A stretch of DNA of 64,000 bases from DATLLN01 sp963809205 (GTDB lineage Bacteria > Actinomycetota > Thermoleophilia > Gaiellales > JAICJC01): contig CAWEIS010000003.1 of NCBI GenBank assembly GCA_963809205.1, forward strand, positions 310,001 to 374,000, in the 5' to 3' direction. A model generated the notes under the pieces. It searched no databases, was not told where the DNA came from, and saw only the letters and a program-made list of their open reading frames with translations. Within the stretch, counting starts at the first letter, position 1; every line of letters begins with the position of its first letter. A program made the position numbers and the translations under genes. Positions 18,890-30,784 of this stretch are shown piece by piece.

Positions 18890-19757
18890 CCGGCTGACGG
18901 TCGCAGCGCCGGCGTCGTCGGCCAACCTGGGCCCGGGCTTCGACTGCCTGGCCGTCGCGCTGGAGCTGCGCAACGACGTCGTGCTGACCGCCCGCGACGA
19001 CGATCTGCTGGTGGTGACGATCGAGGGCGAGGGCGCCGGCGAGGCGTCCACCGGCCCGGACAACCTGTTCCTGCGCGCGTTCGAGGCGGCCGGCGGCGAT
19101 CCGGTCGGGCTCGACGTCCACATGCTGAACACCGTGCCGTTCGCCCGCGGGCTGGGATCGAGCGCCGCGACGATCGTGGCCGGGCTGACCGCCGGCGCCG
19201 CCTGGTCGGGCGCCGAAGGCCTCGATCTGCTGGCGCTGGCGACCGAGCTCGAAGGGCATCCGGACAACGTCGCGGCGGCGCTCAACGGTGGGCTGACGCT
19301 GGCCTGGCAGGGCGACGACGGCCCGCGGGCGGTCGGCTTCGAGCCGCCGCCGGTCGGCTTCGTCGCCGTGATCGCGGATCAGCCGCTGGAGACGGCCGCC
19401 GCGCGGGTCGCCCTGCCCGCGCAGGTGCCGCACGCGGACGCGGTGTACACGGCGGCGCGGGCCGCGCTGCTGGTCGCCGCGCTGGGCGCGGGCGATCCCG
19501 ACCTGATCGCGGAGGCGCTCGACGACCGCCTGCACGAACCCTACCGGGCGGCGCTGGTGCCGCTGCTGGGCACCGTCCGTGAGGCGACGGCGAGCGACGG
19601 CGAGGTGCTGGGCGTCACGCTCTCCGGCGCCGGGCCGACCGTGCTTGTATGGTGCCGCGAGGGCGGGGAGTCGGCCGTCGCCGAACGCCTGTCCGGTCTC
19701 CTGGGCGGCACGCCGGCCGTGCTGGCCGCCGCCGAGCTGGGCGTCATCGTGTCGTGA
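18882..19757 (+). CDS. thrB: Homoserine kinase
   Basis: 291 aa GHMP-family kinase, which phosphorylates homoserine with ATP. Motif 1 is PASSANLGPGFDCLAVAL near residues 9-26, motif 2 is PFARGLGSSAATIVAGL near 85-101, and motif 3 is TLSGAGPTVLVW near 246. Length is normal. GTG 18882 overlaps thrC, so the two are translationally coupled and supply threonine from the hom product. The 3' end overlaps the convergent HAD-like gene by 14 bp. Confidence 0.95.
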   Translation: MPDRLTVAAPASSANLGPGFDCLAVALELRNDVVLTARDDDLLVVTIEGEGAGEASTGPDNLFLRAFEAAGGDPVGLDVHMLNTVPFARGLGSSAATIVAGLTAGAAWSGAEGLDLLALATELEGHPDNVAAALNGGLTLAWQGDDGPRAVGFEPPPVGFVAVIADQPLETAAARVALPAQVPHADAVYTAARAALLVAALGAGDPDLIAEALDDRLHEPYRAALVPLLGTVREATASDGEVLGVTLSGAGPTVLVWCREGGESAVAERLSGLLGGTPAVLAAAELGVIVS

Positions 19758-20415
19758 GTGCCAGCCCGACCAGCTCGCCGGGGCTCTCGGCGAGCAGGGT
19801 CGGCATCGCGGCGAGCAGGAGCTCCCGGTTTCCGCCCGTCCACAGCGCGCCTGCGGTGCGAGCGCCGCTGGCCTTGGCCTCGAGCAGCGTGGCCGGCGAG
19901 GCCGACACGACCAGCGTGTCGGCGGGCTCCATACCCAGCTCCGCGGCGACGCGTGCCGCCGCCCCTGGGGCGGGATCGACGGCCTGCGTGGTGAACCGCC
20001 GCGCTAGGCCGAGGAAGTGCGTGACGACCAGCGCCGCCTCTGGCGGGCCGGGCGACCAGGCCGCCATCTCCAGCCCCTGGCTCTGGATGTGGCGCAGGGC
20101 GGCGTTCAGCTCGGGGTCGGGGCGCAGGTACACCGGGACGTGGTCCTCGAAGAAGCGGGCGGCCTCGACGCGCCACGAGCGGGCGTCGTCGCCGGCCCAC
20201 TTGTCGAGGTAGGCGATGGCGGCGGCCCGGTCGACCGGCACCTGATCCGGGTCGAGCGGCGTCACCCGCCCCAGCTTGCGCGACAGGTGGGCGACCGCGT
20301 CGGCCCACAACCGGTCGGTCGATGCGAGGGCGTCCTCGCTGAAGATGGCCGCGTTCACGGCCGGGAAGCCTACGGCAGCGGGGCGGGCCGGCGGCGCAGT
20401 CGCGGAGGCTGTCAC
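19744..20415 (-). CDS. HAD-like protein lacking catalytic aspartates
   Basis: A 204- to 223-aa haloacid-dehalogenase-fold protein resembling phosphoglycolate phosphatase-type enzymes. At motif I, where active enzymes have DxDGT, this one reads IFSEDALAST, so the nucleophile Asp is Ser. At motif IV the usual GDSxxD loop reads VSASPATLLEAKASG with no Asp. It is therefore predicted to be inactive as a phosphatase and may be a binding or regulatory protein. Two starts are possible: GTG 20415 or GTG 20358 (MNAAIFSED, a better fit to the fold). It faces thrB convergently. Confidence 0.7.
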   Translation of the reverse strand: MTASATAPPARPAAVGFPAVNAAIFSEDALASTDRLWADAVAHLSRKLGRVTPLDPDQVPVDRAAAIAYLDKWAGDDARSWRVEAARFFEDHVPVYLRPDPELNAALRHIQSQGLEMAAWSPGPPEAALVVTHFLGLARRFTTQAVDPAPGAAARVAAELGMEPADTLVVSASPATLLEAKASGARTAGALWTGGNRELLLAAMPTLLAESPGELVGLALTTR

Positions 20416-20535
20416 GGGAGCCGTGACGGGTTTGGGTCGAAACCTGCACGGGCCGCGTCTGGAGCCGTGACGAGGGGCCGGTCCACGATGCGGGACGACC
20501 TCCTCGCTCCGTCTCCAACACCCGAAAGGACCCCG

Positions 20536-23134
20536 ATGCGACGACCCTGGCGCCTGCTCCTGGCAGGCCTCCCCGCCGCCGCCGCGACGCTCGCGCTCTG
20601 CGCCGGCACAGCAGCGGCGGGCACCTACAGCGTCACCGCCGACACCACCCGCGACATCGCGGGCTGGACGTACAACCCCGCCGACGGCATCTTCGGCTGC
20701 TCCCGGCTGGGGGCGACCGGCGGCCCCTGCAATGCCGCCGACGTGCCCCGGCCGTCGTCGCTTCGGATCTTCCTGTCAGGGCCGGTCGCGGCCGACGCCT
20801 ACGGCGCCTGGCGCTGGGAGACCCCGCCCGGCGTGACCATCGTGTCCGGCTCGATGCACCTCAGCTACCGGACGACCCCGAACTCGCGGGTGCAGCTGCG
20901 GGCCGCGCTCCACGGCGAGGACATCAGCAAACAGCCGGTGCTGCGCTCGGCGGACGACGACGGGTCGGCGACATGGCCGGTGCCCGCGGGCAAGGAGCGG
21001 TTCACGGTGCAGCTGCGGAGCATCGACGGCAAGACCTACGGAGACAAGTGGCAGAACTCCGTCGCCATCGACTCGCTGTCGCTGACGCTGCGCGATGACG
21101 ACGCGCCGACGGCCGAGCTGTCGGGGCCGCTGGCCGCCGGCAGGTGGGAGAGCGGCTCGCAGCCCGTCTGCCTGACCGTCTCGGCGGCCGACGCCGGCTC
21201 CGGCGTCGCCTCCGCCCGGCTGCTTGACGACCGCGGGACAGAGGTCGCCGCGGACACGGTGCCCGCCGGGACGGCGCTGCATCCCGGTGCGGTGTCGTAC
21301 GCCGGCGACCTGTGCGTGAACCCGTCGGCCTACGCCGACGGGGAGCACGCGATGACGGTCGTCGTCCGCGACGTGGCCGGCGAGTCGGCCTACGTGCCGT
21401 TCAGCCTCCGGGTCGACCGCACGGCGCCGGCCGCGCTGGCCATGACCCCGGCCGACCGAACGCAGGACAGGCGGGCCCCCGTGTCGTTCTCGGTCGACGC
21501 CGGGCCCAGCGGGCTGGCCAGCCTAACCGCCTCGGTGGACGGCCTGCCGATGGCGGTCAGCGGTGCCAGCGCGACGTTCGCGCCGGCCGCCGACCTGTCG
21601 TACGGCCAGCACACCGTGACCTGGCGGGCCGTCGACAACGCGGGCAACTCGCGCGACGGGTTCTGGACGTTCCGGGTCGTCGACGCCGCCGCGCCGGTGC
21701 TCTCGGATGCCGCGCCGGTGGCCGGCTCCTGCGTCGGAGCTGCGCCGGCCGCTGATCGCGTTCATGCTGAGCGACGTGGGGACGGGGGTCGACCCGCTGA
21801 CCCTGCGGGTGCTGCTCGACGGCATCGACGTCGCGCCGGCCGGTGCGTTCGACGGTACCCGGTTCACCTACGTTCCGGCAACCGATCTGGCGTTCGGCTC
21901 CCACGAGTTGCGCGTGCTGGCCGCCGACCGGTCGGGCAACCCGCTGGCGCCGACCGCCTGGACGTTCCGGGTGGCCGACCTCACCGCCCCGACGCTGGGC
22001 GACCCCCGGCCTGACGCCGGATCGTCGTCGTCCGACCGCACGCCCGTGATCTCGGTGGCCGCGTTCGACGCCGGCACGGGCGTCGACCCGGCGACGGTCG
22101 CCGTGACGCTCGACGGCCGCGACGTCAGCCGGCTGGGCACCTTCTCCGGCGGCCGCTTCACCTACCAGCCGCAGGAGCTGCTGGCGCTGGGCGACCACGT
22201 GGTCGTCGCTCGGGTCTCCGACCGGGTTGGCAACCCTGCAGCGCCGTTCGAGTGGCACTTCGGCGTGCGCGACGAGACGGCGCCGACGGTCGACGGCAGG
22301 CTCCCGGCCCCGGGCGCGACCGTGCCCGGTGCGGCGGTGATCGGGTTCGACGCGGCCGACGCCGGCTCCGGCATCGACTCGGCGAGCCTGCGGGTGGCCG
22401 TGGACGGATCGGACGTGACGGCGTGGGGGACGTTCGACGGCTCGCGGTTCCGCTACGCGCCGGGCAACCTCGGTGCGGGCGTCCACACGATCGCGGTGAC
22501 CGTCGCCGACCGCTCGGGCAACGTCGCCGGCCCGGTGATGTGGCAGTTCGCCGTCGCCAACCCGGCGACCGTCCACCTGGACGTTGCGTCCGGGCCGACC
22601 CAGCTGGTGTTCGGCCGCTCGGGGACGATCGTGCTCGACGCGACGGCGGGCGGCCAGCCGCTGGCCGGCACGCGGGTGCTGGTCTCCAGCCGGCCCGCCG
22701 GCAGCGCGGCGTTCGGCCCCGCCCGGGTGCTGATCAGCGGCGCCGACGGGCGCGTCCGCTGGACGGTGTCGCCCGGCCGGTCGGCCACCTTCCGGGCGGA
22801 GCTGGCGGACCAGCCCAACGTCGCCGTGCAGCGTACGATCGGTGTCCACCGCCGGGTGACCATCGCAGCCGACCACGCCGCTGTGCGGCGCGGCCTGCCG
22901 GTGCGGCTGTCCGGGGCGGTAGGGCCGTCCGCTCCCGGCGCCCGGGTCACCGTGCAGCTGCTGACCTCGCGCGGCTGGACGCCGGTCGCCACGCCGCGGC
23001 TGGGTTCGCGATCCGGCTACTCGGCGACGGTCGTGCCGCGGCTGCCCGGGCGCTACCTGCTGCGGGCCATCGCGCCCGCGACAGCGGTCAACCTGGGCGG
23101 CGCCAGCCGCACCGTGGTGGTCGTCGTCCGGTGA
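20536..23134 (+). CDS. Secreted Ig-like repeat protein, one frameshift
   Basis: About 866 aa when repaired. A signal peptide (residues 1-30, cleavage near AGTAAAG) is followed by a lectin-like N-terminal domain with a Cys pair, then at least four bacterial Ig-like repeats of about 90 residues. Repeats share the pattern GVDPxTLxVxLDG, FDGxRFxY, DRxGN and WxFxVxDxTAPT. The C-terminal part (from about 22565) has two further beta-sandwich domains of the invasin/CarboxypepD type. An extra base near 21733 breaks the frame. GAAAGGA stands 5 nt before ATG 20536. It has no LPXTG or membrane anchor, so it is probably secreted or loosely wall-bound. Function unknown. Confidence 0.75.
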
Positions 23135-23201
23135 CCCCGCGCAGCTCCCGGCCGGCATCCCGTGCGGGTGCCGGCCGGGGGCTGCCCTGGGGGTCGGCGG
23201 A

Positions 23202-23207
23202 TAGAAT
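23202..23207 (+). promoter_or_regulatory. Leaderless promoter -10 of the CinA-type gene
   Basis: TAGAAT ends 7 nt before GTG 23215 with no ribosome-binding site between, which fixes the choice of this start among several upstream in-frame codons. Confidence 0.5.
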
Positions 23208-23214
23208 CCGTCGT

Positions 23215-23951
23215 GTGCGGAGCGCCGACGACCACGCCATCATCCTGACCGTCGGCGACGAGATCACGTCCGGCGACATCGCCAACACCAACGGCAGCTG
23301 GCTTGCCGGGCGGCTGGCGGTGCTGGGACTGCCGGTGCGGATGCTGGCCGCCGTCCCGGATGACGTGGACGAGATCGCTCGCTTCGTCCGTGAGCGGCGC
23401 CCCCAGTGCCGGTGGCTGATCGTCACCGGCGGCCTCGGCGGCACGCCCGACGACGTGACGCGGGAGGGGATCGCGGAGGCATTCGGCGTCGGCCTGGAGG
23501 CGCATGCCGCCTCGCTGGCGGCGCTGCGCGAGCGGTTCCCCGAGCACACCCACGCCTACGTCGAGCGGTTCGCGATGCTGCCGGCCGGCGCCCAACCGGT
23601 GGACAACCCGCTGGGCGGGGCGCCCGGCTTCCGGTTCGAGAACGTGATCGTGCTGGCCGGCGTGCCGGCGGAGATGGAGGCGACGTTCGGCGTGGCGGAG
23701 CGCACGGTACTCGGCGCCGGGTCGCGGCCGATCCGCGCCGTCCGGCTGAGCTACCGCACGACCGAGTCACAGATCGTCGCCGTGCTGGAGCGGGCGCTGG
23801 ACGAGCACCCCACCGTCGCGGTCGGCAGCTATCCCCACTTCGACGACGGCGTGCGCCGGGTCGACATCGTGCTCAAGTCGGCCGACCCGAACGCGCTCGA
23901 TGCAGCAGCGGCCTGGATGGGCGAGGAGCTGGGCCAGGTGCTGTCGGCTCC

Positions 23952-23955
<4 letters not shown>
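23215..23955 (+). CDS. CinA-type molybdopterin-binding-fold protein
   Basis: 246 aa. It consists of the MoCF/MogA-like domain found at the N terminus of CinA (competence/damage-inducible protein A), with GDEITSGDIANTNGSWLA at the start, the VTGGLGGTPDDVTRE loop near residue 68 and NPLGGAPGF near 130. There is no C-terminal nicotinamide-nucleotide amidase domain, so the PncC activity of full-length CinA is not expected. Some stand-alone members act as nucleotide pyrophosphatases. The stop overlaps the helicase start by 4 bp. Confidence 0.87.
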
Positions 23956-26126
<2,171 letters not shown>

Positions 26127-26133
26127 CGAACGT

Positions 26134-27270
26134 CTAGCCGATCCGGACGGCGCCGTCGTAGTGCGACGTGTACCACCCGCGAAACCGGCTGGCGTGCACG
26201 ACCTGGCCGGTCATCGGCGCATGCAGGAACCAGCCGTGGCCCATGAAGATGCCGACATGCCCGCGGTGGTGGAAGAACATCAGGTCGCCGGGCCGCAGCT
26301 GGCTTCGCGGCACGTGGCGGCCGATCTCCCACTGGCCGTAGGTGACCCGCGGGATCGAGACGCCCAGCCGGAGGTAGGCGTACCAGATCAGCCCTGAGCA
26401 GTCGAAGCCGCGAGGCGTCGAGCCGCCCCACACGTACTTGACGCCGCGGTACCGCATCGCCACGTGCAGCGCGCGGACGGCCAGCGAGCTGCCGGTGATC
26501 CGCTGCGCGGGACGGTGGAGGGCGGCCCAGGTCTGCGGGCCGACCTGGCCGTCGACCAGCAGGCCGCGGCGGGCCTGGAAGCGGCGCACCGCCAGGTACG
26601 TCCGCCGGTCGTAGAGCCGGTTCGTGCGGATGTGCAGCAGGCGCTGCACCTGTGAGACCCGCGGGCCGCGCACGCCCAGGTGCAGAACGCCGTTGGAATG
26701 GCGCCGATGATGGCGGTGATGACGCTTCTTCGTGTGATGCTTCGGCGCCACCCGGTGCAGCGCCGACCAGGTGTGCGGGCCAACCTGCCCGTCGACCAGC
26801 AGGTGATGTCGTGCCTGGAACCTGCGGACTGCGAGGTAGGTTCGGTGGTCGAACAGCCGATTGGCTCGGATGTGCAGACGCCGCTGCACGTCGGCCACCC
26901 GCTTGCCCTTGACGCCCAGCCGCAGGACGCCGTGGGCGCGCCGGCGATGGTGGCTGTGGTGGCGCTTGGTCGTGTGATGCGCGGATGAGCGGTGCAGCGC
27001 AGACCAGGTGTGGGGGCCGACCTGCCCGTCCACCAGCAGATGGTGGTGCGCCTGGAAACGGCGTACCGCCAGGTACGTGCGGTGGTCGTAGAGGCGGTTC
27101 GCCCTGATGTGCAGCTGCCGCTGCACCTCAGATACCCGCGGCCCCTTGACACCGAGATGGAGGATCGTCATCGCCGAGGCCGAAGAGGCACCAACGAGGC
27201 CGATCACGACCGCCGCCGAGGCGGCGAGACTTATGCGGTGGACCCGTTTCACCCCATGTACAGTCAGCAT
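26134..27270 (-). CDS. Secreted NlpC/P60 peptidoglycan hydrolase with three PG-binding repeats
   Basis: 378 aa. A signal peptide (about residues 1-33, ending SSASA) is followed by three PG_binding_1 modules (about 36-95, 115-174 and 195-254), each with LHLGVKGPRVSEVQRQLHI-type starts and DGQVGP(H/Q)TW ends. Modules are joined by His/Arg-rich linkers (about 98-113 and 177-192). The C-terminal NlpC/P60 domain has catalytic Cys291 (GFDCSGL), His338 (GHVGIF) and a third polar residue near His350. It should cleave stem peptides in the cell wall. Start ATG 27270 is favoured; GTG 27252 would leave an equally good signal peptide. Confidence 0.88.
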   Translation of the reverse strand: MLTVHGVKRVHRISLAASAAVVIGLVGASSASAMTILHLGVKGPRVSEVQRQLHIRANRLYDHRTYLAVRRFQAHHHLLVDGQVGPHTWSALHRSSAHHTTKRHHSHHRRRAHGVLRLGVKGKRVADVQRRLHIRANRLFDHRTYLAVRRFQARHHLLVDGQVGPHTWSALHRVAPKHHTKKRHHRHHRRHSNGVLHLGVRGPRVSQVQRLLHIRTNRLYDRRTYLAVRRFQARRGLLVDGQVGPQTWAALHRPAQRITGSSLAVRALHVAMRYRGVKYVWGGSTPRGFDCSGLIWYAYLRLGVSIPRVTYGQWEIGRHVPRSQLRPGDLMFFHHRGHVGIFMGHGWFLHAPMTGQVVHASRFRGWYTSHYDGAVRIG

Positions 27271-27348
27271 CACGGATGCAAGATCGGCATGAGTCCGCCG
27301 TAAGAAAAGCGTGAATCGCAGGCAAAAACCGAATAACCTGTCGGCCAC

Positions 27349-27915
27349 ATGACGGAGATGCCCGCACTCACGACGGAGAGGCTGTCGGTACGGCCGCTCA
27401 CATCCGAGGACTTTCCGGCGTACCGCGCGCTGGAACCTGACATTCCGGACGACCGGCAGCGGGCGACGCTGGCCTGGCGGGTCGCGAGCTACCGCGAACT
27501 CGGCGCCCTGCTGCAGCCGCCGTACGGCGAGCGGGCGATCGCGCTGGGGGCCGGCGGCGCGCTGGTCGGACTGTGCGGGCTCGTGCCCTCGTTCGGCCCG
27601 TTCGGCCTGCTGGAGAGCTGGCCGCGCGACCACGACGAGGAGCGCGCGCGGCGGTTTCTGCCCGCGGTCGGCATGTACTGGATGCTCGATCCGGCGCACC
27701 GTGGCAACGGCTACGCGACCGAGGCCGCGGCCGCGCTGATCGCCTACGGCTTCGGCGAGATGCGCCTGCAGCGAATCGTGGCCACCACGGAGCACGCGAA
27801 CACGGCATCGCAGGCGGTGATGAGGCGCCTGGGCATGCGCCTCGACCGCAACCCCGAGCCGGAGCCGCCGTGGTTCCAGGTGGTCGGGATCCTGGACTCG
27901 TCGCCCAGGTTGTAA
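27349..27915 (+). CDS. GNAT-family N-acetyltransferase (RimJ/RimL-like)
   Basis: 188 aa. N-terminal TERLSVRPLTSEDFPAYRAL is typical of the RimJ/RimL acetyltransferase_3 subgroup. The acetyl-CoA-binding region HRGNGYATEAAAALIAYGF (near residues 117-135) carries the R/QxxGxG/A motif, followed by ANTASQAVMRRLGMR. It probably acetylates a protein N terminus or small amine. TAACCT at 27334-27339 may be its -10. It is divergent from the NlpC/P60 gene, with 78 bp between. Confidence 0.88.
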   Translation: MTEMPALTTERLSVRPLTSEDFPAYRALEPDIPDDRQRATLAWRVASYRELGALLQPPYGERAIALGAGGALVGLCGLVPSFGPFGLLESWPRDHDEERARRFLPAVGMYWMLDPAHRGNGYATEAAAALIAYGFGEMRLQRIVATTEHANTASQAVMRRLGMRLDRNPEPEPPWFQVVGILDSSPRL

Positions 27916-27938
27916 CCGCTTTGCCGGGGTGGTAGTCT
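27910..27938 (+). promoter_or_regulatory. Promoter of the interrupted secreted-protein gene
   Basis: TTGTAA (27910-27915) and TAGTCT (27933-27938) are separated by exactly 17 bp. The short leader then carries GAGGAGG before ATG 27969. Confidence 0.55.
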
Positions 27939-27968
27939 CGTGGCGTTCGTCACGAGAGGAGGCTTCAG

Positions 27969-28841
27969 ATGCCCAGTCGATGGGAGTTGACCGATCCGGT
28001 GGAGCGCGCCGACCGCCGGCCCGGGTCCGCGATGTCGCGGGGTGAGGTGCTGAAGCTCGGCGCGGCGGCGGCGGGGACGATCTCAGCGTTGGGTCTGATC
28101 GACGCTCGATCCGTGCTGGCCTGGGGAGGCGCGGATCCGCGGCCGATCCCCGGCGGCTTCGACGAGAGCTTCAACATCGTCCCGCGCGACCCGTTCATCC
28201 ACATCCTGCCGCCGGCGCTGGGATTCGAGATGTCGACGATCACTGACTTCGACGGGGTGATCGCCGCCGGCGAGATCCAGGGCCGGGCCCGGGGGTCGGA
28301 CGGCTCGCGCTACACGTTCGACACCGACATGCGGTTCATGCAGGGCACCTACGTGGGCACGGACGGGCGCCGGCGAACCGGCTCGTTCGGCTTCGTCTGA
28401 ATCGACCTCTTCGACGGCGCCGTCGGCGACGTGACGAAGCAGAAACACGATTGGGAGCCCGGGATCAAGCGCTCCGGCCTGTTCTGGACGATCCCGATGT
28501 CCGCCTCGGGGTTCAGCCACCGGGGCGGCAGCCACGCCCGGTTCCACGCGCAGGGGCTGGCCATGACGGACTACCACGACTTCATCAACGCGATCTCGCC
28601 GTCGCCGGCGAAGCGGCCGGGGCACGTGAGCTTCGACGTGCGATGGACCGGCACGGGCGGCAGGCAGCGGATCCGCGATGCGACCTTCGGGTTCGCCGGC
28701 GACTACGTCGGCGGCACTGCCACGATCGCCTTCACGGCGCGTGATGACGGACGCAACGTCCTGTATACGTCGGAGCCGCACGGGCAGACGACGGTCGGCA
28801 GCTCGGCCGTCGGGTTCGAGCGAAACGGAGTGTTCTTCTAG
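27969..28841 (+). pseudogene. Secreted protein gene interrupted by an in-frame TGA
   Basis: A single frame of 290 codons is interrupted only by TGA at 28398-28400, with coding pattern continuing on both sides (GSFGFV, stop, then IDLFDGAVGD). The N terminus resembles a Tat-type signal (SRGEVLKLGAAAAG near residue 23), but the second Arg of the twin-Arg pair is Gly. Downstream are beta-rich segments with no recognised domain. A single G-to-A change from TGG (Trp) would explain the stop, so sequencing error, recent nonsense mutation or read-through are all possible. It has a good promoter and Shine-Dalgarno sequence. Its end overlaps the convergent regulator by 4 bp. Confidence 0.6.
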
Positions 28842-29518
28842 CCGGGGGCGGGCGTCTCGCGACCCTCGCCGGGCACCACCAGCCCGGTCTCGTACGCGAA
28901 GACCACGGCCTGGGCGCGGTCGCGCAGGCCAAGCTTGGCGAACAGGTGCTTGACGTGCGTCTTCACCGTGCCCTCAGACAGCGAGCAGCAGGCGGCGATC
29001 TCGGCATTCGTCAGGCTCTGGGCGACCAGCAGCAGAATCTCGTGCTCGCGCGGCGTCAGCTCGCCGATCCGCGCCGATGCCGCCTGGGCGAACCGCGGCA
29101 CGCGGCGTAGCCGGCGGACGACGGCGGCCGCGACGGACGACGCCAGCACCGCCTCGCCTGCGGCGACCACCCGGATCGCGTCGATCAGCTCCTCAGGCGG
29201 GCAGCGCTTGAGCAGGTAGCCGCTGGCGCCGGCGCCGAGCGCGTCCAACACCAGGTCGTCCGACTCGAACGTGGTCAGCACGAGCACGCTCCCCAGGCCC
29301 TCGTCGGCGATGGCCGCCGTGGCCGCGATGCCGTCCATCACCGGCATCCGCATGTCCATCAGCACCACGTCGGGGCGCAGCTCCCGCGTCCTGTCGACCG
29401 CCTCGGCGCCGTTCTCGGCCTCGGCCACCACCCGGATGTCGGGCGTGGTCTCGAGCGTCGCCCGCAGCCCCGCGCGGATCAGCCGCTCGTCGTCGGCCGT
29501 GAGCACGCTGACGGTCAC
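28838..29518 (-). CDS. NarL/FixJ-type response regulator
   Basis: 226 aa. Receiver domain (residues 1-120) has DDE near 9-11, phospho-acceptor Asp in LMDMRMP near 55 and the conserved Lys in LLKRCPPEE near 104. The C-terminal LuxR-type helix-turn-helix is LTPREHEILLLVAQSLTNAE onward with SEGTVKTHVKHLFAKLGL. The start overlaps the histidine kinase stop by 4 bp, so the two are co-translated and form a cognate pair. Target genes are unknown. Confidence 0.93.
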   Translation of the reverse strand: MTVSVLTADDERLIRAGLRATLETTPDIRVVAEAENGAEAVDRTRELRPDVVLMDMRMPVMDGIAATAAIADEGLGSVLVLTTFESDDLVLDALGAGASGYLLKRCPPEELIDAIRVVAAGEAVLASSVAAAVVRRLRRVPRFAQAASARIGELTPREHEILLLVAQSLTNAEIAACCSLSEGTVKTHVKHLFAKLGLRDRAQAVVFAYETGLVVPGEGRETPAPG

Positions 29519-30690
29519 GGCTCGGTGCGGTAGGGCAGGTGCGCCTGGAGCACGAACCGCCCGCGGTCGACGGCGGTCTGCAGCGACCCGCCGATCAGCG
29601 CCGCGCGTTCGCGCATGCCGGGGATGCCGTGGCCGCGGCGCCCGGCGGCGCCGTTCGCCGCTAGGTCGTTCGCGACCTCGATCGTCACGGCATCGACGCC
29701 GTGGACGATGGTCACCGTCACCGGCCGCGCGCCGCCGTGGCGGGCGGCGTTGGTCAGCGCCTCCTGGAGGATTCGGTACGCGGTCGCGCCGACGGTGGCG
29801 CCGTCCCGCCGGCCGGTGCCCCGCTCGACCACGGTGATGTCGAGGCCGGCTGCCCGGTAGCCGTCGATCAGGTGCGAGATCCCGGCCAGGCTGGGAGGCG
29901 GCGCCGCCGTGGCGGCCTCGTCGCCGCGCAGCGTGCCGACCAGCCCGTCGAGCTCCTGGGCAGCGTCACGCGCGGTGCTCTCGATCGCTCGCAATGCGGC
30001 CCGTGACCGCTCCGGATCGTGATCGAGCTGCAGGCGGCCGGCACCGGCCTGGATCGCGATCACGTTGACGGCGTGGCCGATCGCGTCGTGCAGATCGCGG
30101 GCGACCCGCGTCCGCTCCTCGGCGCCTGCCAAGCGCCTCTCGCGCTCGAGCGAGGCGCTGAGGGCCTCGGCGGCCTCCCGTCGGCGCCGTTGCTCGGTGC
30201 CGACGTACAGCGCCACCGCCCACAGCACGCCGGATAGCACCAGCGACTGGAAGTTCCCGCGGCTCTCCGGAAGATCGAGGTCGCTCAGCATCTCGATGCC
30301 GATCGCGGCGCCGAACGCGCCGATCCAGATCAGCCGGCGGCGGGCCTGCGGGCTGGCGTGGTCGGCGGTGGCGGCGAGTAGCAGCCCGGGGCCGGCGACC
30401 GCCGGCAGTACGGCGCCCGCGGACGCCAGGATCGTGGCGAACGGTGCGGCGAGCACCACGCCCAGCAGCGGATTCCGGCGCCACATCGTCGCCGTGACCG
30501 AGACGGCGACCACCAGGGCCAGCGTGACGGGCAGACTGGGGCGGTCGGGCGGCACCAGCACGACTGAGACTCCGCCCAGCGCCACCAGCACCGTGACCAG
30601 CCGGACGTCGCCGACCAGCGAGTCGCCGGCGACCAGCCGGGCGAGCCGGGCGATCAGGTCGTAGGGATCAGGGATGCCGACGCGGCGCAC
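29515..30690 (-). CDS. HisKA_3-type sensor histidine kinase
   Basis: 391 aa, GTG start. Four to six N-terminal membrane segments (to about residue 165) form a membrane-embedded sensor with little extracytoplasmic loop. A coiled linker precedes the HisKA_3 box RVARDLHDAIGHAVNVI, with phospho-His near residue 208. The HATPase_c domain has NAARHGGA and GHGIPGMRERA. The partner regulator follows directly. A minus-strand TACTCT ends 6 nt before the start codon, suggesting a leaderless message. Confidence 0.92.
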   Translation of the reverse strand: MRRVGIPDPYDLIARLARLVAGDSLVGDVRLVTVLVALGGVSVVLVPPDRPSLPVTLALVVAVSVTATMWRRNPLLGVVLAAPFATILASAGAVLPAVAGPGLLLAATADHASPQARRRLIWIGAFGAAIGIEMLSDLDLPESRGNFQSLVLSGVLWAVALYVGTEQRRRREAAEALSASLERERRLAGAEERTRVARDLHDAIGHAVNVIAIQAGAGRLQLDHDPERSRAALRAIESTARDAAQELDGLVGTLRGDEAATAAPPPSLAGISHLIDGYRAAGLDITVVERGTGRRDGATVGATAYRILQEALTNAARHGGARPVTVTIVHGVDAVTIEVANDLAANGAAGRRGHGIPGMRERAALIGGSLQTAVDRGRFVLQAHLPYRTEP

Positions 30691-30696
30691 GGTTCA

Positions 30697-30778
30697 AGAG
30701 TACGCCGTCCATCCCCTTGGGGGTACCGCAAGGACACCACCGCGGAGGGGCGCGGGAGCGGGTCGCCGACCATAAGCT
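30697..30778. promoter_or_regulatory. Divergent leaderless promoters
   Basis: Minus strand: TACTCT (30702 to 30697) ends 6 nt before the kinase GTG at 30690. Plus strand: TAAGCT (30773-30778) ends 6 nt before ATG 30785. The space between holds no other obvious element. Confidence 0.5.
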
Positions 30779-30784
30779 CGACCC

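Noticed and set aside
26134..27270. CRISPR-like or tandem DNA repeat
   Set aside because: The repeats are diverged PG-binding protein modules, not identical DNA units with spacers.
28398..28400. Selenocysteine at the in-frame TGA
   Set aside because: No SECIS-like hairpin is evident directly after the codon and the protein is not a known selenoprotein type.
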